Below are positions 46,188 to 55,762 of a DNA stretch of 64,000 bases, piece after piece. Within the stretch, counting starts at the first letter, position 1, and every line of letters starts with the position of its first letter. This DNA comes from Bacillus sp. FJAT-27225 (GTDB taxonomy: Bacteria; Bacillota; Bacilli; Bacillales; Cytobacillaceae), in contig NZ_MAYU01000023.1 of the NCBI RefSeq assembly GCF_001685025.1, positions 1 through 64,000 of the forward strand, in the 5' to 3' direction. The position numbers and the translations under genes were made by a program. The notes beneath the pieces were generated by a model. The model was not told where the DNA came from. It saw nothing but the letters and a program-made list of their open reading frames with translations, and made no database searches.

Positions 46188-46252
46188 TTGTCCATCTAAT
46201 CTTTTAGTGTTATAATCTGATAGTGTGATAATATGGTAACGCACTAAAGGAT
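46188..46252 (+). promoter_or_regulatory. Promoter of the amino-acid ABC operon with flanking inverted repeat
   Basis: TTGTCC (46188-46193), 17 bp and TATAAT (46211-46216) form a good SigA promoter. ATCTTTTAGTG (46199-46209) and CACTAAAGGAT (46242-46252) are inverted copies with one mismatch that flank the -10 and start site, which suggests a repressor site. Confidence 0.55.
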
Positions 46253-46287
46253 TTTAAACTAATTCACTAAAAGGATGGGAATAGATA

Positions 46288-47070
46288 ATGAAACGAACAG
46301 CTATGATGATGCTTCTCGTTACAGCACTAATGACAGTATTGGCAGCATGCTCGGGTAACTCTACCTCCGGGAAGGGATCCGACGATGCATTGATTATTGG
46401 TATAGATGATAAATTTGCTCCTATGGGATTCCGTGATGAAAACAATGAGATTGTTGGTTTTGATATTGATTATGCAAAGGCTGCAGCGGAAAAAATGGGA
46501 GTTGACGTAAAATTCCAGCCAATCGACTGGAAAACAAAAGAATCTGAGCTTTCAAGTGGCAGGATTGACCTGATTTGGAATGGGTATACTATCACAGATG
46601 ATCGAAAGAAAAAGGTTCTTTTTACGAAGCCTTATCTAGAAAATGCACAAGTGGTTGTAACGCTTGCGGATTCAAACATTAAAAAGCTTTCTGACCTGGA
46701 AGGAAAGGTTGTAGGCCTGCAATCCCTTTCTTCGGCGGCAGATGCATTGAATAGCAACCCAATTAAGGACAAGCTTAAAGAAGTAACTGAGTTCTCGGAT
46801 AATGTCATGGCTCTCAATGATTTGAAGAGTGGACGTCTGGATGCGGTGATTATTGATGAAGTTGTAATCAATTACTATATGGCAAAAGAGAAAGAGGCGT
46901 TCAAGGTGCTTGATGAATCGCTTTCACCTGAGGAGTATGGGGTTGGCGTGAAAAAAGGCAATGAAGAACTGCTTGAAAAATTGCAAAAAGCCCTCGATGA
47001 GTTGAACGAAGATGGTACAGCCGCCGAGATTTCAACAAAATGGTTCGGGGAAGATAAAATACTAAAATAA
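46288..47070 (+). CDS. Amino-acid ABC transporter, substrate-binding lipoprotein
   Basis: A 260-residue polar-amino-acid-binding protein. The signal peptide ends in the lipobox LAAC. The mature domain opens DALIIGIDDKFAPMGFRDE and contains VGFDIDYAKAAAEKMG and DLIWNGYTITDDRKKKVLFT, which line the ligand cleft of family 3 binding proteins. The ligand is undetermined; cystine, glutamine or a basic amino acid are all possible. It heads a three-gene importer operon with a stem-loop after it. Confidence 0.92.
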   Translation: MKRTAMMMLLVTALMTVLAACSGNSTSGKGSDDALIIGIDDKFAPMGFRDENNEIVGFDIDYAKAAAEKMGVDVKFQPIDWKTKESELSSGRIDLIWNGYTITDDRKKKVLFTKPYLENAQVVVTLADSNIKKLSDLEGKVVGLQSLSSAADALNSNPIKDKLKEVTEFSDNVMALNDLKSGRLDAVIIDEVVINYYMAKEKEAFKVLDESLSPEEYGVGVKKGNEELLEKLQKALDELNEDGTAAEISTKWFGEDKILK

Positions 47071-47083
47071 TAGTCATATGTGG

Positions 47084-47116
47084 CAAAACAGGATTTCCTA
47101 GGGAAACCCTGTTTTG
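47084..47116 (+). terminator. Intercistronic stem-loop
   Basis: CAAAACAGG (47084-47092) pairs with CCTGTTTTG (47108-47116), with inner TTT/AAA. There is no long T run. Between the binding-protein and permease genes it would act as a partial terminator or an RNA stabiliser that keeps binding protein in excess. Confidence 0.6.
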
Positions 47117-47157
47117 TTACGCTTGGCTAGGCTCACATACAAACGGAGGAAATTTCT

Positions 47158-47817
47158 ATGTCACTTGACTATATTTTTAATATCCTCGGCCCAATGCTTG
47201 AAGGCGCCCAAATGACAATGTTGCTGTTTTTTATTGCCATTATCCTGTCGATTCCACTTGGTTTCCTGCTGACATTAGCCGTAAGAAGCAGCATCAGGCC
47301 GTTATCCTGGCTAGCCCAGGGATATATATATATCATGCGCGGAACACCGCTGCTCTTGCAGCTGTTATTTATCTGTTTCGGCCTGCCAATGATTCCTGTT
47401 GTGGGAGAATACCTGGTACTTGACCGTTTTGTAGCAGCAAGCCTTGGATTCGTTCTGAACTATGCTGCCTATTTTGCTGAAATTTTTCGCGGCGGACTGA
47501 TTGCGATTGACAAGGGCCAATACGAGGCTGCACAGGTGCTGGGATTGAGCAAGTGGCAGACAACAACCCGAGTAGTGCTTCCGCAAATGTTCAGGATTGC
47601 CCTGCCTGCTGTAGCAAACGAATCCGTTACATTAGTAAAGGATACGGCCCTTCTTTATGCAGTTGCAGTCCCGGAATTGCTTCACTTTGCCCAGACTGCG
47701 GTCAATCGCGATTTTACAATTGTACCGTTCTTTGTGGCGGGTGTTATCTACCTGATTATGACTCTGGTGCTTACGATTTTCTTTAAATGGGTCGAGCGCC
47801 GCTTTAAGTTTGAATAG
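47158..47817 (+). CDS. Amino-acid ABC transporter permease
   Basis: A 219-residue HisM/GlnP-type permease with about five membrane spans. It carries the family segment [16 protein letters not shown] and the EAA loop [23 protein letters not shown]. It probably acts as a homodimer. GGAGGAAATT precedes the ATG. Confidence 0.92.
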   Translation: MSLDYIFNILGPMLEGAQMTMLLFFIAIILSIPLGFLLTLAVRSSIRPLSWLAQGYIYIMRGTPLLLQLLFICFGLPMIPVVGEYLVLDRFVAASLGFVLNYAAYFAEIFRGGLIAIDKGQYEAAQVLGLSKWQTTTRVVLPQMFRIALPAVANESVTLVKDTALLYAVAVPELLHFAQTAVNRDFTIVPFFVAGVIYLIMTLVLTIFFKWVERRFKFE

Positions 47818-47827
47818 GAGGGCTAGT

Positions 47828-48574
47828 ATGGCCATCATAGAAGTTTCCAACCTAAAAAAATCTTTTGGATCGCTTGAGGTTCTCAAACAAATCTCATTCG
47901 GGGTGAATAAAAACGACGTAGTAGCCATAATTGGCCCTTCCGGTTCGGGAAAGAGCACCATGCTCAGAAGCTTGGTTCATCTTGAAAAAATTGATGGAGG
48001 ATCCATTCAGGTAGATGGCGAATATCTGGTTAAGGACGGTGCCTATCCGAAACCACAGGAAACAAAGAGGATCACCTCAAAAATGGGTATGGTCTTCCAA
48101 CACTTCAACCTGTTTCCACATTTACCGGTAAGGGAAAATCTTGAGCTGGCACCGAGGCTTGTTAAAGGGGAACAGTCGGCTGATTTACAGCAGAGAAGTA
48201 TCGAACTTTTGGAAAAAATCGGTCTTAAAAGCCATGCAAATGCATACCCCGCTAATTTGTCAGGCGGCCAAAAACAAAGGGTTGCGATTGCACGGGCCCT
48301 GATGATGGATCCCGACATTCTCCTCTTTGATGAGCCGACATCGGCCCTTGACCCAGAGTTAACAGGCGAGGTCCTGCAGGTTATGAAAAAGCTGGCCGAA
48401 GAACATATGACGATGATTGTCGTTACTCATGAGATGGGCTTTGCCCGGGAAGTTGCCAACAGGGTAATTTTTATGGATAACGGTGAAATTATTGAATCGG
48501 GCCATCCCTCTGAAATTTTTACAAACCCGCGCAATGAACGTACAAAGGCATTCTTGACTCGTACGTTGAAATAA
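47828..48574 (+). CDS. Amino-acid ABC transporter, ATP-binding protein
   Basis: A 248-residue GlnQ-type ATPase: Walker [10 protein letters not shown], signature [14 protein letters not shown], Walker [13 protein letters not shown], and H-loop [12 protein letters not shown] 47828 follows GGAGGG (47816-47822), which overlaps the end of the permease gene. It completes the importer operon. Confidence 0.94.
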   Translation: MAIIEVSNLKKSFGSLEVLKQISFGVNKNDVVAIIGPSGSGKSTMLRSLVHLEKIDGGSIQVDGEYLVKDGAYPKPQETKRITSKMGMVFQHFNLFPHLPVRENLELAPRLVKGEQSADLQQRSIELLEKIGLKSHANAYPANLSGGQKQRVAIARALMMDPDILLFDEPTSALDPELTGEVLQVMKKLAEEHMTMIVVTHEMGFAREVANRVIFMDNGEIIESGHPSEIFTNPRNERTKAFLTRTLK

Positions 48575-48620
48575 ATCACCCTGCTTGGAGAAAAGTTCGG
48601 AGCAATTTGGAAAATATTAT

Positions 48621-48652
48621 GGCAGTGACGCTCTTGAGCCGCACTGCCTTTT
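48621..48652 (+). terminator. Terminator of the amino-acid ABC operon
   Basis: GGCAGTG (48621-48627) pairs with CACTGCC (48642-48648), followed by TTTT. Confidence 0.8.
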
Positions 48653-48676
48653 CTAATAGGAAGGATTGAAGCCCCG

Positions 48677-49282
48677 TTGAATAATGAACATTACAAAGAT
48701 GCCATGTTGAATATCAAGACAATTGGAAACCAAAAGGGCTTTTTAAAATCAATCCATTACCACCCTTATGAGCCTACGCCGTATAGTGCACTGGAGATTC
48801 TTTTTTCAGAATATGAGTTGAAGAAGTCTGATATACTCGTTGACTTTGGAAGCGGGAAGGGCAGGCTGCCGTTCTATGCAAACTACTTATTCAACGTCAA
48901 TACAGTCGGGGTCGAGTTCAATGAACCCTTTTTTCACGAGGCCATTAATAATTTAAACGGATATCTTGCAAAATACAAAAAGCGTAGTGAAAAAATCAAG
49001 TTTCATTGTGGGCTTGCTGAAGAATACCAAATTCAGCCGGATGAGAATCGATTTTATTTTTTCAATCCGTTTACAGATTCGATTTTCGCGACGGTGGTAA
49101 CTGGGATTCTGGAGTCCTATGAAAAGGCCCCCCGTACCATTGATATAATCTTATATTATCCATCAGGTGATTATGTGTTCTTCCTGGAGAATCAGACCCC
49201 CTTTAATCTCGTTCAAGACATCCCGATCCCCTGGCTGGCCGAAAAAAATATTAATGAGCGCTTTCTGATTTATCGTTTATAA
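48677..49282 (+). CDS. SAM-dependent methyltransferase-like protein
   Basis: A 201-residue protein with a class I methyltransferase motif I, ILVDFGSGKGRLPFYANYLF (near residue 56), followed by VGVEFNEPF (motif II acidic residue). The motif IV region reads FYFFNPFTDSIF. The substrate is unknown. It starts with TTG, preceded by AGGAAGG. It is probably monocistronic. Confidence 0.75.
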   Translation: MNNEHYKDAMLNIKTIGNQKGFLKSIHYHPYEPTPYSALEILFSEYELKKSDILVDFGSGKGRLPFYANYLFNVNTVGVEFNEPFFHEAINNLNGYLAKYKKRSEKIKFHCGLAEEYQIQPDENRFYFFNPFTDSIFATVVTGILESYEKAPRTIDIILYYPSGDYVFFLENQTPFNLVQDIPIPWLAEKNINERFLIYRL

Positions 49283-49452
49283 AAATTGGACTTTCACCTT
49301 GCTATGGTGTACCGGATTAAAAACAGAGTTCTCCTGGATTGCTTAATTTTGATGTTTTAAGCCTTTATCTATTGATAGTTCCACCAGAAGATATGGTAAG
49401 ATACACTGGAGGGAAGGTATACCAAACTAGTAGCAAAGAGGAGTTTGATAAG

Positions 49453-49953
49453 ATGAAAAGACGCAGCCTATATATTGGCTTTTGTATGTTAATGGCGGTT
49501 GCTTTTGCGTTGGCTGGCTGCTCGGGGAATAAAGCTATTCTGGATGACCAGGGGAGAGAAGTTTCGTTTGACAATAAGGACAAACCTTCACTCGTGTTCT
49601 TTTTCACAGGTAATACCTGAGACTATTGTAAATCGCAGCTGGTCCAGCTGCAAAAGAACAAGGATTTATTCGCACAGTTCCCGGGTGAGGTGTATGCTTT
49701 AAGTGCCTCATCCCCTGAAGACCATAATGAAATGAAGAAAGAACTTGGATTGGACTATACGCTCCTTTCAGATAAATACTTAACGTTAATTGAAAAGGCC
49801 GAGCTAAAAGATCCAAGTGGGCCTAAATCTCTTAGAGGCTTCGCTATCCTTGATAAGGATGGAAACGTAATCGAGTCCCAGCAATTGGACCCATTCGGTG
49901 ACCAAAGTACTGAAATTATCCCATATGCTGCCAGCAAGGCGGGCGGACATTAA
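49453..49953 (+). CDS. Thioredoxin-fold lipoprotein with in-frame TGA; candidate selenoprotein
   Basis: A 167-codon frame with ATG at 49453 (AGAGGAG upstream) and a signal peptide with lipobox LAGC (Cys23). The domain looks like an AhpC/TSA or TlpA-type redoxin: ILDDQGREVSF, SLVFFFTGNT, then TGA at codon 56, then DYCKSQLVQLQ, and later GFAILDKDGNVI. The TGA stands where the first Cys of a C-x-x-C motif would be, giving U-D-Y-C. It is the only stop, and the downstream 110 codons stay in frame and look coding. A stem-loop follows the TGA. If TGA is read as selenocysteine, the protein is an extracellular thiol or peroxide reductase. Otherwise the gene is a freshly broken pseudogene. No selenocysteine machinery lies in this window. 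Confidence 0.6.
49635..49651 (+). promoter_or_regulatory. Candidate bacterial SECIS stem-loop
   Basis: GCAGCTG (49635-49641) and CAGCTGC (49645-49651) form a perfect 7-bp stem; the apex reads GGTC. It begins 14 nt after the TGA, and its loop begins 21 nt after it. Known bacterial SECIS elements have a small apical loop with an early G, about 16-37 nt after the UGA; the E. coli fdhF loop also contains GGUC. The same bases encode Gln-Leu-Val-Gln-Leu, so chance is possible. Confidence 0.4.
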
Positions 49954-49957
49954 CTCT

Positions 49958-49995
49958 AGTAACTGCATGTCGATAAGGGCATGCAGTTACTTTTC
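49958..49995 (+). terminator. Terminator after the redoxin-like gene
   Basis: AGTAACTGCATG (49958-49969) pairs perfectly with CATGCAGTTACT (49980-49991), followed by T. Confidence 0.88.
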
Positions 49996-50100
49996 GTAAA
50001 CTTTCATAAGAAGATGAAAACCTCATTGTGATGTCACGTTAGATTTGGTATGTTAAAAATATAGGGAAAAATGTCGTTAATTGACAATCGAGGGAATCAA

Positions 50101-52326
50101 ATGAGGTTAAAAAGACAGCTTTTCAAAGATAAAAGGCAAATCATACTTATTACTGCATTGGTAGTCGGCTTTATTGCGGAAGCTAGCACCTTACTTTTGC
50201 CGATGAATGAGAAGTTCGTTCATAGCTTTCTCTTAGTTGTAGCGGTTGTTATGATCCTAGTGGCCATGAATGGGATTGATCTGACCGCAAAAGAGCTTAA
50301 AGAAAGCAGGCAAAGGCTGAAAAACATCTTTGATACCCTGGATGTTGCCATCTGGTCGCATGATTTAAAGTCAAATCATTTAATGATCACGCCAGGTATT
50401 GAGAAGCTATATGGATATTCTTTAAATGAGTTTTATCTGGATTATGAACTTTGGAAAAAGGTCATCCATCCCGATGACGTGTATCTGTTAAAGGAGAGGG
50501 AGCGAGCGCTTGCTGAAGGCAGGGCTATAACGAGCATTTATCGGATTATCCGCTCTGACGGAGAAATCCGCTGGATACAGGATAGAGGCATTCCTACTTT
50601 AGAAAATGGGAAACTCATCGATTTTAGTTCGGTCCTATTCGACATTACTGATAGGGAAGAAAGTGAGAACCGCTACAGGACTCTTGTCGAAATGTCTCCG
50701 GACATCATAGCAGTATATAGCAGGGGACATATTGATTATATAAATGAGACGGGAGCCCGTGCTTTTGGATTCGACTCGCCAAAACAACTCATCGGCATCC
50801 CGCTCGCCAGGCTGATTCCGGAGGCTGTCCTGAATGAAATGCGAATTCGCGAATTGTCGATTGATGAAGAGGACAATAAAATTAGTATGGAATTTCAGTC
50901 CGAACGCCTGGATGGCGGACAAGTAAGTATTGAGATGGTCTCAATGCCGATATTTTTTGAGGGCAGGGCTGCACGGCAAATAGTTGGGCGGGATATCTCC
51001 AAACGGAAGAAGACGGAGGAAATGATTCAGCATATGGCCTTCTTTGACAGTCTTACCGGGCTTCCGAATCGGAATAAATTCAGGCGGCAGCTCACGGAAG
51101 TGTTAGAACGGAATCCAACCAGGACTTTGTCTGTCCTTTTTCTTGACTTGGACAGATTTAAAATGATTAATGATACAAAAGGCCATTCAGTTGGGGATAT
51201 GGTCCTTCGGGCGGCGGCTTCCAGGCTCGCTTCGATTATTTTGGAGCCGGGAGTTGTTTCCAGGCAGGGGGGAGATGAATTTACCATCTTTCTAACAAAC
51301 ACTACCAGGGAAGAAACTGCCCAGGCAGCCCGGAGAATTCTTAATGAATTTTCAGCACCTTTCATTGTAAATGGAGAGGAGTTTTATATTACACCAAGCA
51401 TCGGAATAAGTATGTATCCTGAAGATGGCTCTGATGGCGAATCATTAATAAAAAATGCGGACACAGCCATGTACTTGGCCAAAGATCAGGGGAAGAACAA
51501 CTATCAATTTTATACATCCTTTCTTAATGGGGTATCCTCCCGTAAAATGGAGCTTGAAACAGGGCTTAGGAAAGCGTTGGAGCAAGAACAGCTGGCTTTG
51601 TTTTTTCAGCCGCAGGTAGAATTGAGAACGAACAATATAATAGGTGTGGAAGCATTGATTCGGTGGAAGCACCCTCTGAGAGGGATGGTCTCTCCGGCAG
51701 AGTTCATTCCTTTAGCCGAGGAAACCGGACTAATTGTTCCTATAGGCAATTGGGTACTCCGAAAAGCATGTGAACAGTATATGGATTGGCAGAAACTTGG
51801 TATTGGGCCAATCTCGATTTCGGTTAATATTTCCGTCAGGCAATTCCAGGATGACAATTTTCTGGAGTCAGTAAAAAAAATCCTTGAAAAAACCGAGATG
51901 GATCCCGCCTCTTTGGAACTTGAAATAACGGAAAGTGTCATGCGAAATTTTGAACGTTCCAGTTTTATTCTTAACCAGCTTCATAAACTAGGTGTAAGGC
52001 TAGCCCTTGATGATTTCGGAACAGGCTATTCATCCCTAAGCAATCTTAAGCATCTTCCCATTGATACGGTGAAAATTGACAAGTCGTTTATAGATGATAT
52101 ATCTGCCGACAATGCTCATCAGGGGGGTGCAATGGTGAAAACCATCCTTGATATGGGCCTGAATATGGGCTTTCATGTCATTGCGGAAGGGATTGAAAAG
52201 CCCTGCCAGGTTGAGTACCTTCTCGAAAAGGGTTGTAGAGTTGGACAAGGTTATTTATTCAGCCCTCCCCAGCCGGTCGATAAAATTGAAAAGCTGCTTC
52301 AACAAAAAAGCATGCCTGTTCTATAA
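50101..52326 (+). CDS. PAS-PAS-GGDEF-EAL cyclic-di-GMP protein
   Basis: A 741-residue membrane protein. Two hydrophobic segments lie near residues 17-60, two PAS sensor domains follow (about 80-200 and 205-320), then GGDEF (RQGGDEF intact) and EAL ([21 protein letters not shown] and a late IAEGIE motif intact). GGDEF makes and EAL breaks cyclic-di-GMP; both sites look active. No RxxD inhibitory site was seen five residues before GGDEF. The start could also be the ATG at 50071; both have a plausible ribosome binding site. Confidence 0.92.
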   Translation: MRLKRQLFKDKRQIILITALVVGFIAEASTLLLPMNEKFVHSFLLVVAVVMILVAMNGIDLTAKELKESRQRLKNIFDTLDVAIWSHDLKSNHLMITPGIEKLYGYSLNEFYLDYELWKKVIHPDDVYLLKERERALAEGRAITSIYRIIRSDGEIRWIQDRGIPTLENGKLIDFSSVLFDITDREESENRYRTLVEMSPDIIAVYSRGHIDYINETGARAFGFDSPKQLIGIPLARLIPEAVLNEMRIRELSIDEEDNKISMEFQSERLDGGQVSIEMVSMPIFFEGRAARQIVGRDISKRKKTEEMIQHMAFFDSLTGLPNRNKFRRQLTEVLERNPTRTLSVLFLDLDRFKMINDTKGHSVGDMVLRAAASRLASIILEPGVVSRQGGDEFTIFLTNTTREETAQAARRILNEFSAPFIVNGEEFYITPSIGISMYPEDGSDGESLIKNADTAMYLAKDQGKNNYQFYTSFLNGVSSRKMELETGLRKALEQEQLALFFQPQVELRTNNIIGVEALIRWKHPLRGMVSPAEFIPLAEETGLIVPIGNWVLRKACEQYMDWQKLGIGPISISVNISVRQFQDDNFLESVKKILEKTEMDPASLELEITESVMRNFERSSFILNQLHKLGVRLALDDFGTGYSSLSNLKHLPIDTVKIDKSFIDDISADNAHQGGAMVKTILDMGLNMGFHVIAEGIEKPCQVEYLLEKGCRVGQGYLFSPPQPVDKIEKLLQQKSMPVL

Positions 52327-52345
52327 TGAACGGCATGTTTTTTTT
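52311..52345 (+). terminator. Terminator after the GGDEF/EAL gene
   Basis: CATGCC…GTTC (52311-52321) pairs with GAAC…GGCATG (52328-52337), followed by eight T. The stem spans the stop codon. Confidence 0.85.
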
Positions 52346-52436
52346 GTTGGTTAAAAGATTAAATTAAACTGAGAATTGGATTGTGTCATCTTCAAAACTT
52401 TTTAGAAAACCCAGTTGATTGGAGCGGTAGGTGTGT

Positions 52437-52599
52437 AGCTCGTTCGAAAATGCAAAAAACGCATTTTCTCCTGCGATTTTAGCGACGAGGAGGCTCACCG
52501 CACGCCCCGCGGAAAGCGAGCATCCTCGTGACAGGCAAAGAGCGCCTGTCCCTGCGATGAATATTCTAAGAAGCTTCCCTTTGTGGAGCGGAAATCAAC
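52437..52599 (+). repeat. Intergenic repeat element, short copy
   Basis: Second copy of the 42228-42569 family, 163 bp. The start block, both hairpins and the CGGAAATCAAC end are retained, while the middle is shorter. The loop of the GACAGGC/GCCTGTC hairpin differs (AAAGAGC against AAAAGGC), but the stem is kept. The rest of the 537-bp gap (52327-52863) shows no gene. Confidence 0.75.
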
Positions 52600-52863
52600 T
52601 ACTACAAAAACAACAATCTTTTAGAAAACATCCTTATTAAAAGAATAGAATTTGAGAGTAATTAAGCATGATAAGTAGAAAAGGAGGTATAAAGTATAAG
52701 CCGCGCTGCCAATGGTCCTGAAAAACAAAACTAGACTTGTTATAAAAGGAAAACTTTTTGTAATTAGTATATGATGAGGGTACAAGGCCTCGGCTTCACA
52801 TCATTTTTATGGGGAAAGATTACTAGGATACAACGATAATATGTGACAAAGGAGACTTGCGGA

Positions 52864-53919
52864 ATGGAAATTACAAAACGGGTTTTTGGCGAAATAGATG
52901 GGCAGGCGGTTCATGCATATACAATAACCAACAGTAATGGGATGAAGGTGACCTGCCTTGACTATGGTTGTATTGTAAGTGAGCTATATGTTCCGGATAG
53001 TCAGGGAAATGCTGAAAATGTTGTACTCGGCTTTCATTCTGTTGAAGAATATGCGGAGCATTCCCCTTATTTTGGTTCAATTGTCGGACGAGTTGCCGGA
53101 AGGATTACGAAAGGCCGGTTCACACTTGATGGAAAGGACTATCAGCTTGCCCAAAATGATGGAGAGAACCATTTGCACGGGGGATTTAAGGGGCTTGACA
53201 GGGTGGTGTGGAAAGCGGAGCCACAAAATAATGGAGAGAATGTTCAGCTGGTATTTACATATGATAGCCCGGACGGTGAGGAGAATTATCCTGGGGCGGT
53301 TTCGTTTAGGGTGGTCTATACATTCACCGAGAACAACGAATGGATTCTTGAATATTTTGCAACCACTGACCAAAAGACAATCGTCAATCTTACCAATCAT
53401 AGCTACTTTAATTTAAGCGGCAATTTTAAGACAACAGTTCTTGAGCATACACTTCAAATTGATAGTGATGGCTTCCTTGAACTGGGCAACGATTTAATGC
53501 CAACAGGACAGATTATTCCTGTTGAAGGGACAGTTTTTGACTTTAAAAACGGCAGAAAAATCGCTGAAGGTTCCAAATCGGACTATAAGCAAAATCTTCT
53601 TGCTGGCGGGGGCTATGACCATCCATTTGTTCTTTCCGGTGAAAGAGGGGGTGTTGTTTCCCTGGCATGTCCAGAGAACGGCCGTGTTCTCGAGATGGAA
53701 ACCAACCAGCCAGCTGTCGTGGTTTACACCTCTAACCAATTGGAAGGGGATTTTGTCCTAAATGGCGGTGTAAAACCGGAGCCTTATCTCGCAGTATGCC
53801 TTGAGACACAGAAGCATCCAGATGCAATCAATCATCCGGAGTTCCCTTCAGTTGTGTTGGAAAAAGGAGAAGAGTATTACTCCCGGACAAAATACTCTTT
53901 TAAAACGAGATCATACTAA
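52864..53919 (+). CDS. galM: Aldose 1-epimerase (mutarotase)
   Basis: It interconverts alpha and beta anomers of hexoses such as galactose and glucose. The 351-residue beta-sandwich protein carries the conserved GSIVGRVAGRI, NDGENHLHGG (first His), TNHSYFNLSG (second His) and the late catalytic Glu in CLETQ. ATG 52864 follows AAGGAGA; the GTG at 52843 is less likely. No gal operon is adjacent. Confidence 0.93.
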   Translation: MEITKRVFGEIDGQAVHAYTITNSNGMKVTCLDYGCIVSELYVPDSQGNAENVVLGFHSVEEYAEHSPYFGSIVGRVAGRITKGRFTLDGKDYQLAQNDGENHLHGGFKGLDRVVWKAEPQNNGENVQLVFTYDSPDGEENYPGAVSFRVVYTFTENNEWILEYFATTDQKTIVNLTNHSYFNLSGNFKTTVLEHTLQIDSDGFLELGNDLMPTGQIIPVEGTVFDFKNGRKIAEGSKSDYKQNLLAGGGYDHPFVLSGERGGVVSLACPENGRVLEMETNQPAVVVYTSNQLEGDFVLNGGVKPEPYLAVCLETQKHPDAINHPEFPSVVLEKGEEYYSRTKYSFKTRSY

Positions 53920-53951
53920 AGAAAGGGAAACAATGTGATGCAAGGGGGGCG

Positions 53952-54353
53952 ATGGCTATTTTTAAAAAAACAGTCCGGCTGCTTTTCATTCCAGCCGGTT
54001 TTCTTTCACTCGGCCTTGGAATTGTAGGCATCTTCCTGCCGGTTATCCCGACCACCCCTTTGCTCTTATTGGCATCCTACTGCTTTATGAAGGGTTCGGA
54101 AAGGTTTGAGATTTGGTTTAAGGGCACCAAGATATATAAGGAACATCTTGAAGGTTTTGTCCAGAAGCGGGAGATGACAGCAAAACAAAAGGCAGTCCTG
54201 TTAATCTTTGCGGATAGCATGATTGCGATTCCTTTTATCCTGACTGACAGTTTGTTTTTAAGGATATTTCTTGCTGCAGTTGTTGTCTATAAATACTATT
54301 ACTTCATTGCGAGAATTAAAACGATACAACCGAGAAAATCCCATCAAGGCTGA
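53952..54353 (+). CDS. DUF454 (YbaN-like) membrane protein
   Basis: A 133-residue protein with three or four membrane segments and the DUF454 hallmark GIVGIFLPVIPTTPLLLLASYCF near residue 22, followed by FMKGSERFEIWF. Function is unknown in the whole family. GGGGGG precedes the ATG. It lies 32 bp after galM and may be co-transcribed with it. Confidence 0.85.
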   Translation: MAIFKKTVRLLFIPAGFLSLGLGIVGIFLPVIPTTPLLLLASYCFMKGSERFEIWFKGTKIYKEHLEGFVQKREMTAKQKAVLLIFADSMIAIPFILTDSLFLRIFLAAVVVYKYYYFIARIKTIQPRKSHQG

Positions 54354-54367
54354 TCATTATCAACCCG

Positions 54368-54400
54368 AGCTCCCCTTTCCAGGATGAAGAAAGGGGAGCT
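54368..54400. terminator. Bidirectional terminator
   Basis: AGCTCCCCTTTC (54368-54379) pairs perfectly with GAAAGGGGAGCT (54389-54400). It separates the DUF454 gene from the converging CPBP gene. Confidence 0.85.
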
Positions 54401-54428
54401 TTACTGCTTTAAGAGTCCGAGCAAACGG

Positions 54429-55187
54429 CTAGGAAGCTGGCATGTCCCTAGCTGCGATACCGGTCTCTTCATCATCCCCGATCTTCCCTACATAGTCTAT
54501 TAAAAAGTGTAGTAAAATGAGTGGAATAACCGATCCCAGGCTGATATATAAAAGAGCAAAAAAGAGGCCAATCAAAGATGTCTTTATTACATTCCCATAT
54601 CCTTGATAGGTATGGGCAAGGCCGAAGAGAACGGAACCTGCAATTAATACGAGCCATAGTGGCCATCCAGGAAATAACTGACCGAGTGCGAAGACCAGGA
54701 ATCCGCGATAAATCAATTCTTCCGTTATTCCAGCTGTCCAGGAAACGAGTGTCCAGGCCTTTTTATCTTCTTTTGTAACAGGCATGATATCGGAAAAAGA
54801 CGTTGTCGCGAGTGTCTTTTTCTTTGCTTTTTGAATATCTGTTCTTATCTTTTCACTGTATTTATAGCCAGCCCAATAATACATGAGGACCAGGATATAA
54901 AGAAGTGCCATGCCGATCACCGCATACGTCATCCCCTTGCCAAGCGGTGCCGTATTGATTTCAATCCACTTTAAACCAATATCACCCGCCGTGAGCGGAC
55001 CGAATACCGCTGCAGCCAAAATGGCCAATGTTGGCAGCCAGAGCCCGGCCATAACCTTTTTATAGTAGGAAATTCTAACAGCCTGGTCGGTTTGTACCCT
55101 TCTTTTAAACGTTTGATAATCAAAGTAACCATAAACAGGCTCATAGGATAGCAGGAAAACAATCATCAACCAATAGAAAAGCTCCAT
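54429..55187 (-). CDS. CPBP-family intramembrane glutamic protease
   Basis: A 252-residue polytopic protein of the CAAX protease / bacteriocin-processing (CPBP) family. The active-site motifs are EELIYRGFLVF, LFGLAHTYQG and LLHFLIDY, which supply the EExxxR, FxxxH and HxxxD/N elements. Substrates in Bacillaceae are mostly unknown. ATG 55187 is chosen because GGAGG lies eight bases ahead of it. It is the last gene of a MarR-headed minus-strand operon. Confidence 0.88.
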   Translation of the reverse strand: MELFYWLMIVFLLSYEPVYGYFDYQTFKRRVQTDQAVRISYYKKVMAGLWLPTLAILAAAVFGPLTAGDIGLKWIEINTAPLGKGMTYAVIGMALLYILVLMYYWAGYKYSEKIRTDIQKAKKKTLATTSFSDIMPVTKEDKKAWTLVSWTAGITEELIYRGFLVFALGQLFPGWPLWLVLIAGSVLFGLAHTYQGYGNVIKTSLIGLFFALLYISLGSVIPLILLHFLIDYVGKIGDDEETGIAARDMPAS

Positions 55188-55203
55188 CCCCAATTCCTCC
55201 ATG

Positions 55204-55746
55204 TTAAGTTATTTCCAGCTTATTGCTAATTAACGTGCGAAATTGATCTTTATCATCTACAGAGAAAAAAACTCGGGAAATGTCTCTTTCTCCTCCTAGA
55301 ATACTTTTTCTTTTCAGAGGCTTGGTTAACACCAGCTCAAATGCTGGCTCTTCAAAGCCCATCAAGGACAGGTCAAGCACATCTTTGCTTTTGCGATCAT
55401 TTTCATAGTTTAGTTTGCCGCACCGAATTTCCTTAATATTGGATGTATCGAGGGATATACGGGGGCGGATGCCGACCTTAATGGTTAACTCATGCTCAAT
55501 CACCATAATGGGATTTTTTTTCACTGCGTTTAGGTCAGCAAGAAGGAACACAACTACGGAAATTGAGAAAGCCAGATGCAGCCAGTGGAGAAAGGGGTTC
55601 CAATTGTAGAGTAAATAGGAAACCCCGGCTGCTTCGACGATCATGATAACGACCATGGCCCATGTAAAACCTATATAACCGGATTGGATATGATAGGTGA
55701 ACATGTGAAAACCATGGTGTTTTGGGAAAAAATCCTCATTTTTCAT
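55204..55746 (-). CDS. Two-span membrane protein with PH-like C-terminal domain
   Basis: A 180-residue protein with two adjacent membrane segments (about residues 28-70) and a soluble C-terminal half that reads like a bacterial PH-type domain (IVNH-type pattern IEHELTIKVGIRPRISLDTSNIKEI). No specific family was recognised. ATG 55746 follows AGAGGG on the minus strand. It sits between the MarR regulator and the CPBP protease, 17 bp from each, so it is probably co-regulated. Confidence 0.65.
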   Translation of the reverse strand: MKNEDFFPKHHGFHMFTYHIQSGYIGFTWAMVVIMIVEAAGVSYLLYNWNPFLHWLHLAFSISVVVFLLADLNAVKKNPIMVIEHELTIKVGIRPRISLDTSNIKEIRCGKLNYENDRKSKDVLDLSLMGFEEPAFELVLTKPLKRKSILGGERDISRVFFSVDDKDQFRTLISNKLEIT

Positions 55747-55762
55747 ATAAAAATTTCCCTCT

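Noticed and set aside
49618-49620. Sequencing frameshift at the redoxin-like gene
   Set aside because: The frame before and after the TGA is identical, so no insertion or deletion is involved; only a base change or genuine recoding remains.
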